Shown here: in pieces, positions 49,459-60,372 of the stretch | Position numbering within the stretch: the stretch's first letter is position 1 | Layout: each line of letters begins with the position of its first letter | NCBI RefSeq assembly: GCF_963576675.1 | Contig: NC_088918.1 | Coordinates: 69,241,501-69,305,500 of the forward strand | Source: Euphorbia lathyris | Lineage: Eukaryota; Streptophyta; Magnoliopsida; Malpighiales; Euphorbiaceae | Direction: 5' to 3' | DNA: 64,000 nucleotides | Notes under the pieces: model-generated | The model's database searches: none | Told to the model about the DNA's origin: nothing | What the model saw: only the letters and a program-made list of their open reading frames with translations | Program-made: the position numbers and the translations under genes

Positions 49459-52400
49459 ATGGTGCAGCCGCCGCTCTGGACCAGCCATTCGGAGGCCCTA
49501 GTTGTCACCATCAACATCGCCGGCTTTAAGACGCATCGAGTGCTGGTAGACACAGGAAGTTCGGTGAACTTGCTCACCTGGACGGTGCTCCGTGCAATGA
49601 AGAATACTCACACTGCCCTCCAAGCTGGGACTTTTCCCGTTGTTGGCCTGTCGGAAATTGAAGTCCCAGTAAAGGGAGTCATCTCTCTATCAACTAACAA
49701 AGAGATCGAGGACACCGCAGAATGGGTGGTGGTCGATATCCCCCTGGCCTATAATGCCATCATCGGAAGACCTATGATGGCTACCTTGAAGGCCACAGTC
49801 GATATCTCCGGATTATGCTTAACTTTGCCGCTCCAACACGCCAGGATCACCATCCAAGGAGATCGCATCCTGGCCAAAAGATTGCAGTAGGAGGCGAATC
49901 AGCCTCGGACAGCGCTTTACCTGGAAGATGGTCTGATGGATGTGAGGGGTTACAATCCCATACCAATCGAACCGGTTAGCGACTGTGCCATCGGGGACAC
50001 CAAGACAGTAAAAATTGGGACCAGGCTCACGTCCCATTTGGCCGATGAGATCAAAGCCGTCCTATCTGAGCATTCAGATGTGTTCGCATGGTGCACCGAA
50101 GACATCACGGGAGTCTCACCCGATCAAGCAGTGCACAGATTGAGCATCGACCCCTCTATGGAGCCCCTGAAGCAGAAGATGCGAGTACAGGCGAAGGACA
50201 AGCAAGCCGCAGTAAAGGCAGAGGTCGAAAAGCTACTAGCTGTAAAATTTATTCGCGAGGTCCACTATTCAGACTGGCTTTCTAACGTCGTACTTGTAAA
50301 GAAAGCCAGCAGAAAGTACCGCATGTGTGTAGATTTTAGAAATGTTAATAAAGCATGCCCCAAGGATTCTTACATGTTGTCTCACATAGATCAGCTCCTC
50401 GACCAAACAGCTAGTCGCAAAGTCTTATCTCAGTTTGATGCCATCGCCGGTTTTCAGCAAATCCCTCTGGACCCGGCCGATGCCGAGAAGACCCCCTTCA
50501 TTACGCATGAAGGCACTTATTGCTACAATGTGATGCCTTTTGGGTTAAAAAATGCGGGGGCCACTTACCAGCGGTTAATAGACAAGATGTTCGCCCATCT
50601 CATCAGCAAGACGGTACAAGTATACATCGATGACATGGTTGTCCTAAGCACTGAAGAGAGTGACCACCCGCGTGACTTGGCGGAAGTGTTTAAAATTTTT
50701 AGAGCCTACAACCTCAAGCTAAATCCGGAGAAATGTTTCTTCGGAATTCGTAGCGGCAAATTTCTAGGATGCGTGGTATCAGAGAAAGTCGTCGAGCCCA
50801 ACCCCGCGAAGATCGAGGCAATCTTGGCAATGGAGCCACTGCGCAACTTGCAGGGGGTTCAAAGGCTCAATGGAAGGATCATCGCTTTGGGACGGTTCAT
50901 TTCCTGCTCAGCACAGCGGTGTTTACTTTTTACAAAGCAATCAAGAAGGAGCATCCCTTCAAATGGTCTAAGGACTTCCAGGCCGCATTCAACGCCATCA
51001 AAACTTTCCTCGCCACACCCCCACTGTTGTCGGTACCAAGGCCAGGACGGGACATTCACTTATACTTCACCATCACCGATGAAACGGTAGGAGTCGTTTT
51101 AACTTAAGAAGAGGGGACAGAGCTTTACCCGATTTACTTTCTGAGCAAGGTTCTGAAGGGAGCCGAAATCCGATACTCCGAGGTTGAGAAGGCTCTGTTC
51201 GCCATAACTCAAGCATCCGAGCGTCTTCGACCATACTTCCAAGCACATACGGTTGTGGTCAGGACCAATTACCCTCTCAAAAAGGCCGTCTTGAAACTAG
51301 AGGTCTCCGGTCGGATCACCAACTAGTCAGTTCGACTATCCCAGTTTGACATACGATTTGAGCCTCGAACGACGATCAAAGATCAGGTGCTGTCCGATTT
51401 CATTGTAGAATTCACCGGATCATCTACTAGCAACTCCACACCAACAAAATCTCACAACAACGACGTCTGGACCATGAGTGTAGATGGGTCCTGCGGCCCG
51501 GGGCGAGCAGGCGCAGGTGTAGCCATTCAGGGACCCAATAATCTCCGAATACGGTACACCGTCCGGCTTGATTTCCCGACCATGAAAAATCAGGCAGAAT
51601 ATGAGGCCTTGATCGCAGCTCTTCGATTATCCAAAACAATGGTGAACGGACATTTGACGGTATACTCGGACTCGAAGCTCGTCGTTAGCCACGTCAGCGG
51701 TACCTACAAGGCAAAAGATCCGACGATGTGCCAATATTTGGCCCTCGCCAACTCCTTGCTCAATGATCTCAAAGATAAAGGAGTAATCCTTGACCTCATA
51801 CTAGTGCCACGAGAGGAGAATGAGGAAGCAGATGCCATTGCCGCTCTCGCAGCAAGTGAGCAGTCTAGTGATTCGCACACCCTGATAGAAATCGCTGCTG
51901 CCCCAGCCATTCACATAGAGTGCTCGCTACGGATCGACACAGCGAGCGGGTGGAGGAGTCCGATAATCAGGTACCTACAAGATGGAACGCTGCCGGAAGA
52001 TCGGACGGAGGCATCCCTCGTGGTTCGGCGTTCCTGGCGATATGCAATGCATGACGGCTTACTCTACCGGAAATCCTCCATACACCCTTGGTTGTGCTGT
52101 ATATCCGAAGAGGAAGGGGATCACTGTCTAAAGGAAATACATCAGGGCGTTTGCAGCTCGCATCAGGACGCTCGGGCAATTGCGAAGAAGGTCCGGCTTC
52201 AGGGACTTTATTGGCAAACCATGGACTCCGACGCGATGCGTTTGGTTCGTAGCTGTCAGGCATGTCAATTACATGCCAATACTCATCAAGCGCCAGCGGC
52301 TCCGCTCAAAGGCATTATCACACCTTGGCCATTTACAGTATGGGGCGTTGATCTGCTCGGCCCTTTTCCAATGGCCTTAGCTCAGAAACGCTTCGTAGTG

Positions 52401-53180
52401 GTATCAGTCGACCATTTTACCAAATGGATCGAGGCAGAAGCAATCGTAAAAATAACCGCCGACAATATAATCGGTTTCCTCAAACGAACAGTCATATACC
52501 GATTCGGAGTCCCTCACTCTTTCATCACAGATAACGGGAGGCAATTCGACTGCAGTAAATTCCACGAGTTTTGTAAGGAATGGGGTATCAAAGGGTGGTA
52601 CACCTCCGTAGTGCACCCTCAAAGCAACGGGCTCACTGAAGTAAGCAACCGAATAATTCTGCGAGGAATTAAAGCGCGCCTGTCCGACCAGGGTCGAGAA
52701 TGGCCTGACCATATCCCAGATATATTATAGTCGTACCGCACAACCCCGCACTCCGGCACCGGGCTCTCTCCTTTCTTCCTCACCTACGGGGTAGAAGCAA
52801 TGGCGCCGTCCGAGGTCACCCTTCGCTCTCCTCGACAGATCACCTTCGAAGAAGCTGATAACAACGCGGAACTTGCCGAAGCAAGTGAGCGATTAGAGGA
52901 GGAATGCCTTAATGCCTTGCTTCACATCACGGCATATAAGCAAAGCATAGCTTGATACCACAACAGACGGGTCCGGCCCTGCACTTTTCAAGTCAGAGAC
53001 CTTGTGCTCTGAGACGCCGCTGCCGCTCAATCTCCACTAGCTCAGGGCAAGCTCGGGCAGTCATGGGAAGGGCCGTACAAGGTCGATACTGTCCTCCACA
53101 ACGGTGCCTATAAAATCGCCTCATTAGACAGTTTGGTCTTTGACAATAGTTGGAACATCCAGACTTTGAAGAAATACTAT
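49459..53180 (+). pseudogene. Tat pol: protease, RT, RNase H, archaeal-type RNase H, integrase, broken
   Basis: Protease holds the active-site DTGSS (about 49550). RT contains CVDFRNVNKACPKDSY, MPFGLKNAGATYQRL and catalytic YIDDM. A one-base frameshift near 50925 moves to the RNase H frame, then TAA at 51105 and TAG near 51325. The second, archaeal-type RNase H (DGSCGPGRAGAGV, NQAEYEALIAAL, VYSDSKLVV) is at 51470-51870. Integrase has CQACQLHA, then D in VDLLGPF, D in ITDNGRQFD and a distal EV in GLTEVSNR. Stops at 52728 and later interrupt its end near 53180. PR ends at a stop 49888-49890 but RT continues in the same frame. Confidence 0.9.
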
Positions 53181-53248
53181 TAGTAGCCTGTATACACAAT
53201 TATGATTAATCGAATGCCCGTGTTTTCTTTGAGATCTTTTCATTAATT

Positions 53249-53715
53249 GAGCACCTCGACTGCCTTCGTAATCGCCTAACAATCCCATATTGTTACCGAT
53301 TATTTACAAGCGGACACCACAATGCGTTCTCCGCTACCAAAACATCAAAATGTTATCCAAAGGCTTATCGAGCATCTCGACTGCCTTCGTAATCACCTAA
53401 CAATCTCATATTGTTACCGATTATTTACAAGCGGACACCACAATGCATTCTCCACTACAAAAACATCAAAATGTTATCCAAAGGCTTATCGAGCATCTCG
53501 ACTGCCTTCGTAATCGCCTAACAATCCCATATTTTTACTGATTACTTACAAGCGGACACCACGATGCTTTCTTCGCTAAGATAAATCTCAAAAGGATACT
53601 CGAGCATCTCGAATGACCTCGCAATCACTTGATCGACCAACGAATCCATATGGTTACCGCTTATTTACAAGTGCACATCCCGATTCATTCTCCGGTAAGC
53701 AACACTAAACATTAC
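53249..53715. repeat. 121-bp tandem array in the 3' region of the Tat element
   Basis: Units start GAGCAC/TCTCGACTGCCTTCG at 53249, 53370, 53491 and 53602. The first three are nearly identical (121-bp period) and the fourth is diverged. Each contains TACAAGCGGACACCAC. Satellite-forming tandem arrays in this position are described for plant Tat/Ogre elements. Confidence 0.85.
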
Positions 53716-53903
53716 TCCTAGAGCATCTAAAACGCTCTCTAAAGAAGGAATCTTTCGCACGCAATTTAGAGTAAAATGGCCAATAACAACGCTGCATAAG
53801 CACATAAGTATTATGACGATAAACGACAACACCATACCAAATTTCATTACAGAAAGGGATCCATAGTTACATCCATTATAAGTACAGATAAAACACACCA
53901 CAA

Positions 53904-54599
53904 TCACTCAAGCGAAGCACAGACACTATCGGGATTCGGGATAGCCTCCGCATCCATTAGGGCCTGGTGCACTGCTTGCCAATCAGTACATTCGTCGGTG
54001 TTATGCCCATTCTGCCTATGGTACAGGCACGTTTTCCCGACGTGCGTCACTTGATGCGCCGGATCGGCTGGAATAGGCCCTAGAAACCCTTGTTTAGAAA
54101 ATTCAAGGAAAACCACACTACGAGGTTTCAGCGGATCGACAAATGTCGCCCCATGGGGTCGACTCGGCGAAGCATGGCGCCCAGAACGGTGATTTTCCAG
54201 CATAGGGGGGAGGTTCATAACTCTGTCTAGTTCGTCGGCAAGAAACCTCCTTACCGAGGCAGGATGCGGATTTGTCACGGGTACCACTGACTCGTCGGAA
54301 TTCAAAAACCCAATCCCATCCTGCGACCAAGCTTTCTTCTTAGTGGAAGAAAAGGCGCTGACAACCACATCGCATGAATCCGTCGCAGATCCAGTATAGG
54401 GCGCGGAACTCTCACTCTCCCCGTTTCGGCTTCTCCGCGAGAAACCCGGATTCATCCACACCGGGGAGGCATACCGCACTTTCCTGTCCAGCTCATGATC
54501 ATCCCTTGGGGGACAATACACATAGGGATGGGGAATCGCCGAGATGGCCTTTTGCACCTCAAGCACCTTGGCAGAGTCCACCACATCCCGAAGCGACAT
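53904..54599 (-). CDS. Antisense gene 2 of the Tat element, with gag-like zinc knuckle
   Basis: An open frame with ATG at 54599, giving 231 residues. A TATAAATA box at 54691-54698 lies about 92 bp upstream, so it has its own antisense promoter; the longer frame from 54656 is less likely the start. The sequence is Ser/Arg/Pro-rich and not globular in the first half. At the C terminus CLYHRQNGHNTDEC has exactly the CX2HX4HX4C spacing of the sense gag knuckle (CKYHKSSGHSTENC). This suggests descent from a gag C-terminal region. No protein domain besides the knuckle is recognised. Confidence 0.65.
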   Translation of the reverse strand: MSLRDVVDSAKVLEVQKAISAIPHPYVYCPPRDDHELDRKVRYASPVWMNPGFSRRSRNGESESSAPYTGSATDSCDVVVSAFSSTKKKAWSQDGIGFLNSDESVVPVTNPHPASVRRFLADELDRVMNLPPMLENHRSGRHASPSRPHGATFVDPLKPRSVVFLEFSKQGFLGPIPADPAHQVTHVGKTCLYHRQNGHNTDECTDWQAVHQALMDAEAIPNPDSVCASLE

Positions 54600-54690
54600 C
54601 ACAAAGATAGGCGTAAGCAAATGACTAAGGATACGAGCACTAGAAGCAAGAACCAAATTTGAACGAGAAATACAAACAAAAACCGACTCC

Positions 54691-54698
54691 TATTTATA
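54691..54698 (-). promoter_or_regulatory. TATA box of antisense gene 2
   Basis: TATAAATA on the minus strand, about 92 bp upstream of the ATG at 54599. Confidence 0.55.
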
Positions 54699-54872
54699 GT
54701 AAGAATGGAAAAGACTTGACAAACATATCATGAAGTCTCAAATCAAATCAAAAGTGCAAGATGATGATCAAAATAGACTGCCAAAAGATCCCTAAAGATA
54801 CAAACCGTACAACAAAATTATTACATATTTGAAAACAAAGGAACAAGTGGATCAGGCCACCTCCATCTCCAA

Positions 54873-57445
54873 CTACTTCTTTTTAAAGCGACCACAGAAC
54901 TCTACGGCCTTCACCTGGGCAGCCTTATCATAGACATTCAGAGAAAAAATGACCTCCGGAGGAACTTCATACCCGGCAACGTAGGCAGCAGTGATAAGCA
55001 TCATCCGGTCTATCGTAATTAGTTTCTCCTCGCGATCTCCCATGAGGGCCCGTAACTCCCTGGCCTCTTTCCGAGCTGCCTCAAGATCCTACCTGAGTTT
55101 TTTGTTCTCATCAGATAACGCAGTTGCTCGCCTCACTCTCTCGTCCACTTGCCCCTTCACTCGGCGGACCCATAGTATGGCCGCCTTAAACAAAACTTTG
55201 TAGGAACGAAGTTCCTCAGCATCATGTGCCAACCTTTTCGACAGCTCCAGTCGGCACCCCGTCTCCACCTTTAGCTGCTCGGTCAGCACAGCAATCTCGC
55301 CCTCCCGGCGCTCCAGCAGTTCCCCAGCGGTGGCTAATTTTACATTGGCCGTTTCTAACTTCTTCACCGCGTTCCGCAGACCTTGCTCCATATCACGAAA
55401 TAGATTTTCATCGTTCACACACATGTCGAAAACCTTGTTAGCATTTTGAATGGCCTGCATGCAATTTGCACAATTCAGGACACAGTTATTAGGAATGAAC
55501 CTAGGCGAGAAGGTCAAACGAGCTTACCACACCAAGCGCCGACAGAGTCTCCACACCGAGGTTCATCTTGGACACACCATCCATCCGTATCACTTCTCTG
55601 GGCACCTTAGCGATGCGAGCCATTGCCCGCGCAAGGTCGGACGTCATCATGTCGGAGTGCACCGACAAGCCCATCACATATTCCCGAAACTTAGCAATCA
55701 TGACATCCACTCTTTTCATCATCTCCAGGTGATCGCCTAACCGATCCATCATCCCTGCCTCAAGCTCGGTCCCACCATCAGTACACGCTCATTTAGAGCC
55801 TTCGTGCGCTCCGATGGCATCATCACCAGCACGCACCTTTTCATTTTCTATCCCAGCAACAGACTTAACTTTGTCTTTTTTACATTTCCAGGTAAGGGGT
55901 CTTTGAATCTGCTGCTCGCCTTGTTCCTTTTCAGCAGCGGTCACCTCTGCAGCTTCTTTTGCCTCACTCTCTACCACAGGCATCCCTTGCAGTATGTCAC
56001 CAGTAACATCAGTATCATCGTGCACGGCTAGCACGCCCCCCATGCTCTGCACCACTTGGTTCGCATCTTCAAGCGAAGAAAAGGAGGCCAAGGATCCGGA
56101 TGGAATAGCAAAGGCTTCCTCCGCAGTCTCAAGGCCAACACCAAACTCGTTAGGATCAAAATCCATACTAACGCTAGGATCACCTGGACCTGCATCGGTA
56201 ACATCATGGTCAATATATATTTCAAGCAAATACACGTTAGAACTACGAAATAAAGCTTACAACCCAGACCCTCACCTACGATGGCAACATTTACGGTTAT
56301 CGCCTCCAACTCCGCTAGCTCTCCGTCCGAAAAATTATACCCGCGTTTCCATTTTTCGAAGTCCGCCTGCGACCAGCCAGCTAGCTGGGCCATTCGCCAC
56401 TGTTTCTAGATATAATATCCAGCGGCCAGAAAATGTCCCACGAGCTCATCCACATCCTTCTTACTTTCTTCGTCCGTCGGCAACCCCTTTAAATACCTTA
56501 TGAGATGCTCCTCCGATGGCAACATTGGTCGCGTTTTTAACCACCTACCCGAATCCATGGGATCCTCATTCCATGTCACGCGGAAAGGGAAGTCACCATC
56601 CAGTTTCCGCACTAGAAAGTACCGATGCCTAAACTCAGGGATCTTATCCTTCAGGCCACCGAGTACCTTAAACTTTTGATGAGAGAAGGTCACACGTTGG
56701 GAGCGGGGTCCCTTATTCGGCCAGAAGAATTCGCGAAACACCAGCCCGGTAGCTCGATATCTAGCCGACCGGCACAAAGAATAAAACGCCACCATCATCC
56801 TCCACCCGTTCGGATGAATTTGACCAGGACACAGGTCATACTCTTTTAATACCTCCACAAAGAAGGGAAGCAGAGGTAGCCGCATCCCTGACTCCAACTG
56901 CTCCTCATATACAACCAGCTTGTTTGCCCCGCCCACATGATGAGCACGATCATCTTCCTCCAGCGCCACCAACTCATAAGGCTGCCCTAATCGGTACACT
57001 GCAGAGATAGCGGCCAAGTCTGCGGACACAATAATACTATAGGCATCGTCCACCGAAAAGGATTTCGGCCTCTTCGGGCGGTGCCTCCCCTCAAAGCGTT
57101 TCCCATCCACACTCGTCACACCTGGCGACCGCGTGCATACCCTTTCACGCATTTCTTCATAGATCAAAGCCAAAGGTCGTGCTTCGGTAATCACTCCCTT
57201 TGGTACAACCACAACTACTTCAAGGACACCGACACGGCCCCTCTAGGCGGGCGCTCAACGCTGGGCGGCGCGCGTACCACGGCGGTTTTCCTTTTCTTTC
57301 CAACAGCGACACCGCCCTCCTCCGCCGTCCTTACTCGCCTTTTTCTCTTTACAGATCGTTTTCGGGAGGCGTCACGAAGTGTAAAGTCGCCCAGTGTCAC
57401 TGGCGGCAGTCGTTTTAGGGCTCCCCGTGAAGAACCCTTTGACAT
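54873..57445 (-). pseudogene. Antisense gene 1 of the Tat element ('putative gypsy-type transposon' domain)
   Basis: Starts MSKGSSRGALKRL at 57445 with a basic region, and a TATA box upstream (about 57715-57723). The central 268-residue frame (56406-57212) matches the plant Transposase_28 / putative gypsy-type transposon domain, with LPLLPFFVEVLKEY, LCPGQIHPNGWRMMVAFYSLC and VFREFFWP. Introns are visible at 56190-56275 and near 55458-55527. The tail is a long coiled coil (QNANKVFD...GELLERREGEIAVLTEQL). A one-base frameshift near 57215 and in-frame stops at 56406-56408, 55789-55791 and 55089-55091 break it; it ends at 54873. This domain is usually found in Tat elements; function unknown. Copy 2 at 60373-62518 lacks the C-terminal coiled coil. 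Confidence 0.8.
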
Positions 57446-57714
57446 ATTATCCCTCCCAAGATAAACAAATAAAATAACGAAGCAGAAAAGATGAGGAAGA
57501 GGCAAGACTGACCTCACACGGCGTCTCGACCACGGGAACCATCCACCCTCCGATGAGCGCCATGAACAGGCAAGCCCGACGTTTGGAAAATTCTGATAAA
57601 AAGCGGAGAACAAATTACAATGCTGGCAACGAAACAAGGAGTCCAAGGAATGATATGGGCAAGTAGTACACACCAGATGAGACTTTGCAAAGAAAGCTTA
57701 TGACCTTTTTTCCC

Positions 57715-57723
57715 TTATTTATA
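57715..57723 (-). promoter_or_regulatory. TATA box of antisense gene 1
   Basis: The minus strand reads TATAAATAA. About 270 bp separate it from the ATG at 57445, so a long leader or an upstream exon is implied. Confidence 0.45.
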
Positions 57724-57968
57724 CCTAAAACGGAGGCGCCGGCAGGGCACGGTATCCAACGATGCTTTACGGTGCATGCAGAAGCATTAATGAAGGGGCA
57801 ATTAATTTTCGCGTTAAAACAAGGAGCACATGCGACAATAGGAAAGGTCACCCCGACCACACTGACGCGAGAAACCTTTTCAGAACTTCTTGTTGCTCGA
57901 TACGGCAATGATAACGCTATGAGCTCCCCGACTACACCTCGCATGCAATACTCGGTACACCTGACCGA

Positions 57969-57984
57969 AGGGGGGGGGACTACT
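57969..57984 (+). other. Polypurine tract of the Tat element
   Basis: AAGGGGGGGGGACTACT abuts the 3' LTR start at 57985, the expected position for plus-strand priming. Confidence 0.75.
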
Positions 57985-58257
57985 TGATTCGGAATATCAA
58001 CCGGGGGCCCAGTTGGCCCATAGGCCCAGCAGGGCCCAAGAAGGCTCAATATAAATAAGAGGGACACAACCTAAAGAAGGGGCGGGTAACATTATTTCTA
58101 AACTCTATCTTAATACCAAGAGTAATTTCCCTTGAGCTACTAACTGTCTTGATCGTCGGACTATATACAGGACCGCTCCCCACACAGGGACGATCATCGC
58201 AGAACGCGAGAACCTTACCCGGAGAGAGCCAGTTCGTTATTCCACGTATCCTGATTA
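57985..58257 (+). repeat. 3' LTR
   Basis: Same ends as the 5' LTR, seven differences including one deleted G. TATA box at 58050-58057. Followed by target repeat CTTAC. Confidence 0.93.
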
Positions 58258-58262
58258 CTTAC

Positions 58263-60188
58263 AATAAAGTTTATTTTAATTATAAATTATGTTATATTAT
58301 TATTATTATCATCAAAAAGTTATTTTTTTCCCGTTCTCTAGACAGAGATTGTAAGCGTCTAATATACTTGATAATATACTTATTTTTGAAGAATTTGGAT
58401 TATGCTAGTTACGAATTCAAAATGAAGGTAAATAAAAATAAATTTTGATGCTCAAAATCCTAAAAATGCACATTAATGATGAGATATTGAGATAATTGCT
58501 TATGCAATATTGACTTATATAGTTTTTAACTATTATATTGTGCTTTATACAAAATTGTTGGTATTTCAAGAGTTTTTAATAGATGAAAATGAAATATGAT
58601 CATGGGACAAGTTGTTAAAAAATATTATTATCTGAATCTCTTCAAATTCTCAAATGTTGAGCATAATGATTCCAATTAATAGAATTAATTTCATATATTA
58701 ATTATAAACGTTTTTTTTTGTACTGGGTGGTTACAATTGCGATTTAATTCTATTTAACTAAAATTAATTTATGAACTTAATACTTCATTAAGAAAAAATA
58801 AAAAAAATTAATTAATGGGCAAAAAATATTTCACTCTACTCTTTATATGCTTATATATTGACAATCTAATCTAACCCTTCAAAAATCAACAAAAAAAAAT
58901 GCTTATATATTGACATTCTCTGTTATTTAAAAAAAAAATGAGAGGAAGATAGTTCTCTCTTAATTATCTTTTTTGTCCATTCATTTTTGTTTTCTATAAT
59001 TATTAGAAAAGTATTAATGAAGTCAAATAAGTGATATCTGCGAGCGTGACTGATATTCTATATAGTGAAATAATAAAAAATAAATTGATTGAATGTCTTG
59101 ATGAGATATTACAAGATGAAAATAGAAGAAATCATCACCTTAAGCTGATTCAATTGGATATATTGGGTTATTGTAGCAGAATATGTAACATATTGAATTG
59201 ATAAAATTTCTTCATGTGCAACATTAGAAAAGTATGGATTATAATAATTTATAGCATAATATATTGATGTTGCTTCCATTTTAACATAGATTGTAACTCT
59301 TTTCTATCGTAGATATAATATTTTATTTTAATTGTAGTTTAATTCAATTTTTGTTTAACATATATTGTAATTATTTTATATCGTAAATATAATATTTAAT
59401 TTTAATTATAGTTTAATTCAATTTCTGGGTTTTCATTATATTCTAATATATTCCTTAATTAATCTCCTATTTTATTATTATTGGTTATAAAAAATATGAA
59501 AATGTATTAAAATTACTAAAAAAAATACAAATCATTAAATTTTGTAAAAATAAATAAATCATTCACCTTTAATTAAAATTATATAAGAAAATTAAATAAT
59601 TATTTTCAAAATTAATTTAATTTAATTTGAAGTATCAATAAAAAATATATATATTAATTTCAAATATATATAATATAAAAAAATTTCATAACATGATATA
59701 AAATTACTTAAAAGTAAATATGTTAATTTATTTATTCATCTAAATTATATAAAAGTTTGATATCCCGTGCATCGCACGGATTTTCGACTAGTAGTTTATA
59801 ATTAGGACGTCTAAAACATATATTCTATATTACACATACTATTCTGCTTCAAAACCTAATTGACCCCAATGTTTCATTTAAATTATCAACACAAAAACTT
59901 ATTTATTCAGGTAAACAAAACAGCATGGCAACGGATAAACCTGTGTGTAGTGTCAATCCAATATCCGTATCCGTTTATTTTTTTCATTACTAGTATCCAT
60001 CTCATTATTCTAAAGGGTATACTTCATGAATCTCATTTCTGTCAATTTAAATAGGAAGTACCCACGGGTACCACAATCCGTTAAAAATCAATACATAAAA
60101 CAAAAAAAAAGGATAATTAATTTGTTAATCCCTATATTTTGACAAAACACACTGTTTAGTTCATGTATTTTAAAAAACACGCGGTATG
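58263..60188. other. AT-rich flank, possible Helitron body
   Basis: Strongly AT-rich with no gene. The 3' Helitron terminus at 59765-59792 lies within it. The matching 5' end is not certain; TATATACTATATATAATAGC near 46520 is a weak candidate, which would place the Tat element inside a Helitron. Confidence 0.35.
59765..59792 (+). mobile_element. Helitron 3' terminus: hairpin plus CTAG|T
   Basis: CCGTGCATCGCACGG forms a 6-bp-stem hairpin (59765-59779); 8 bases later the sequence is CTAG followed by T (59788-59792). This is the canonical Helitron 3' end (hairpin near CTRR, insertion before T). Confidence 0.65.
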
Positions 60189-60281
60189 GTCCCTAACATT
60201 TTTCTCGATGAACTGTTTAGTCTCTAACGTTTTTCTCGATGAACTGTTTAGTCTCTAACGTTTTTCTCGGTGAACTGTTTA
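60189..60281. repeat. 31-bp repeat, three copies
   Basis: TCTCTAACGTTTTTCTCGAT plus GAACTGTTTAG repeats three times with small changes, just before the duplication breakpoint at 60373. Confidence 0.7.
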
Positions 60282-60372
60282 GTCCATGCCGTTAGACTCT
60301 CATGAAGATTCTGTTAATCAATTTGAATTTGAGTCAGAATCTATTTAAATGAAAAATGTAATGTCTTAAATA

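Larger units (their letters stand above)
47606..58257 (+). mobile_element. Ty3/gypsy LTR retrotransposon, Tat type, complete with both LTRs
   Basis: Flanked by the 5-bp target CTTAC (47601-47605 and 58258-58262). LTRs are 274 and 273 bp and differ at about seven positions. The interior has gag, protease, RT, RNase H, an archaeal-type second RNase H, integrase, a tandem array and two antisense genes. The second RNase H plus antisense frames downstream of pol is known for the Tat lineage. LTR divergence near 2.6 percent suggests insertion about a million years ago if a rate of 1.3e-8 per site per year applies (assumption). Confidence 0.93.

Noticed and set aside
53322..53513. 63-codon frame with self-repeat in the 121-bp array
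   Set aside because: It is an open frame produced by the tandem repeat period, not conserved across units.
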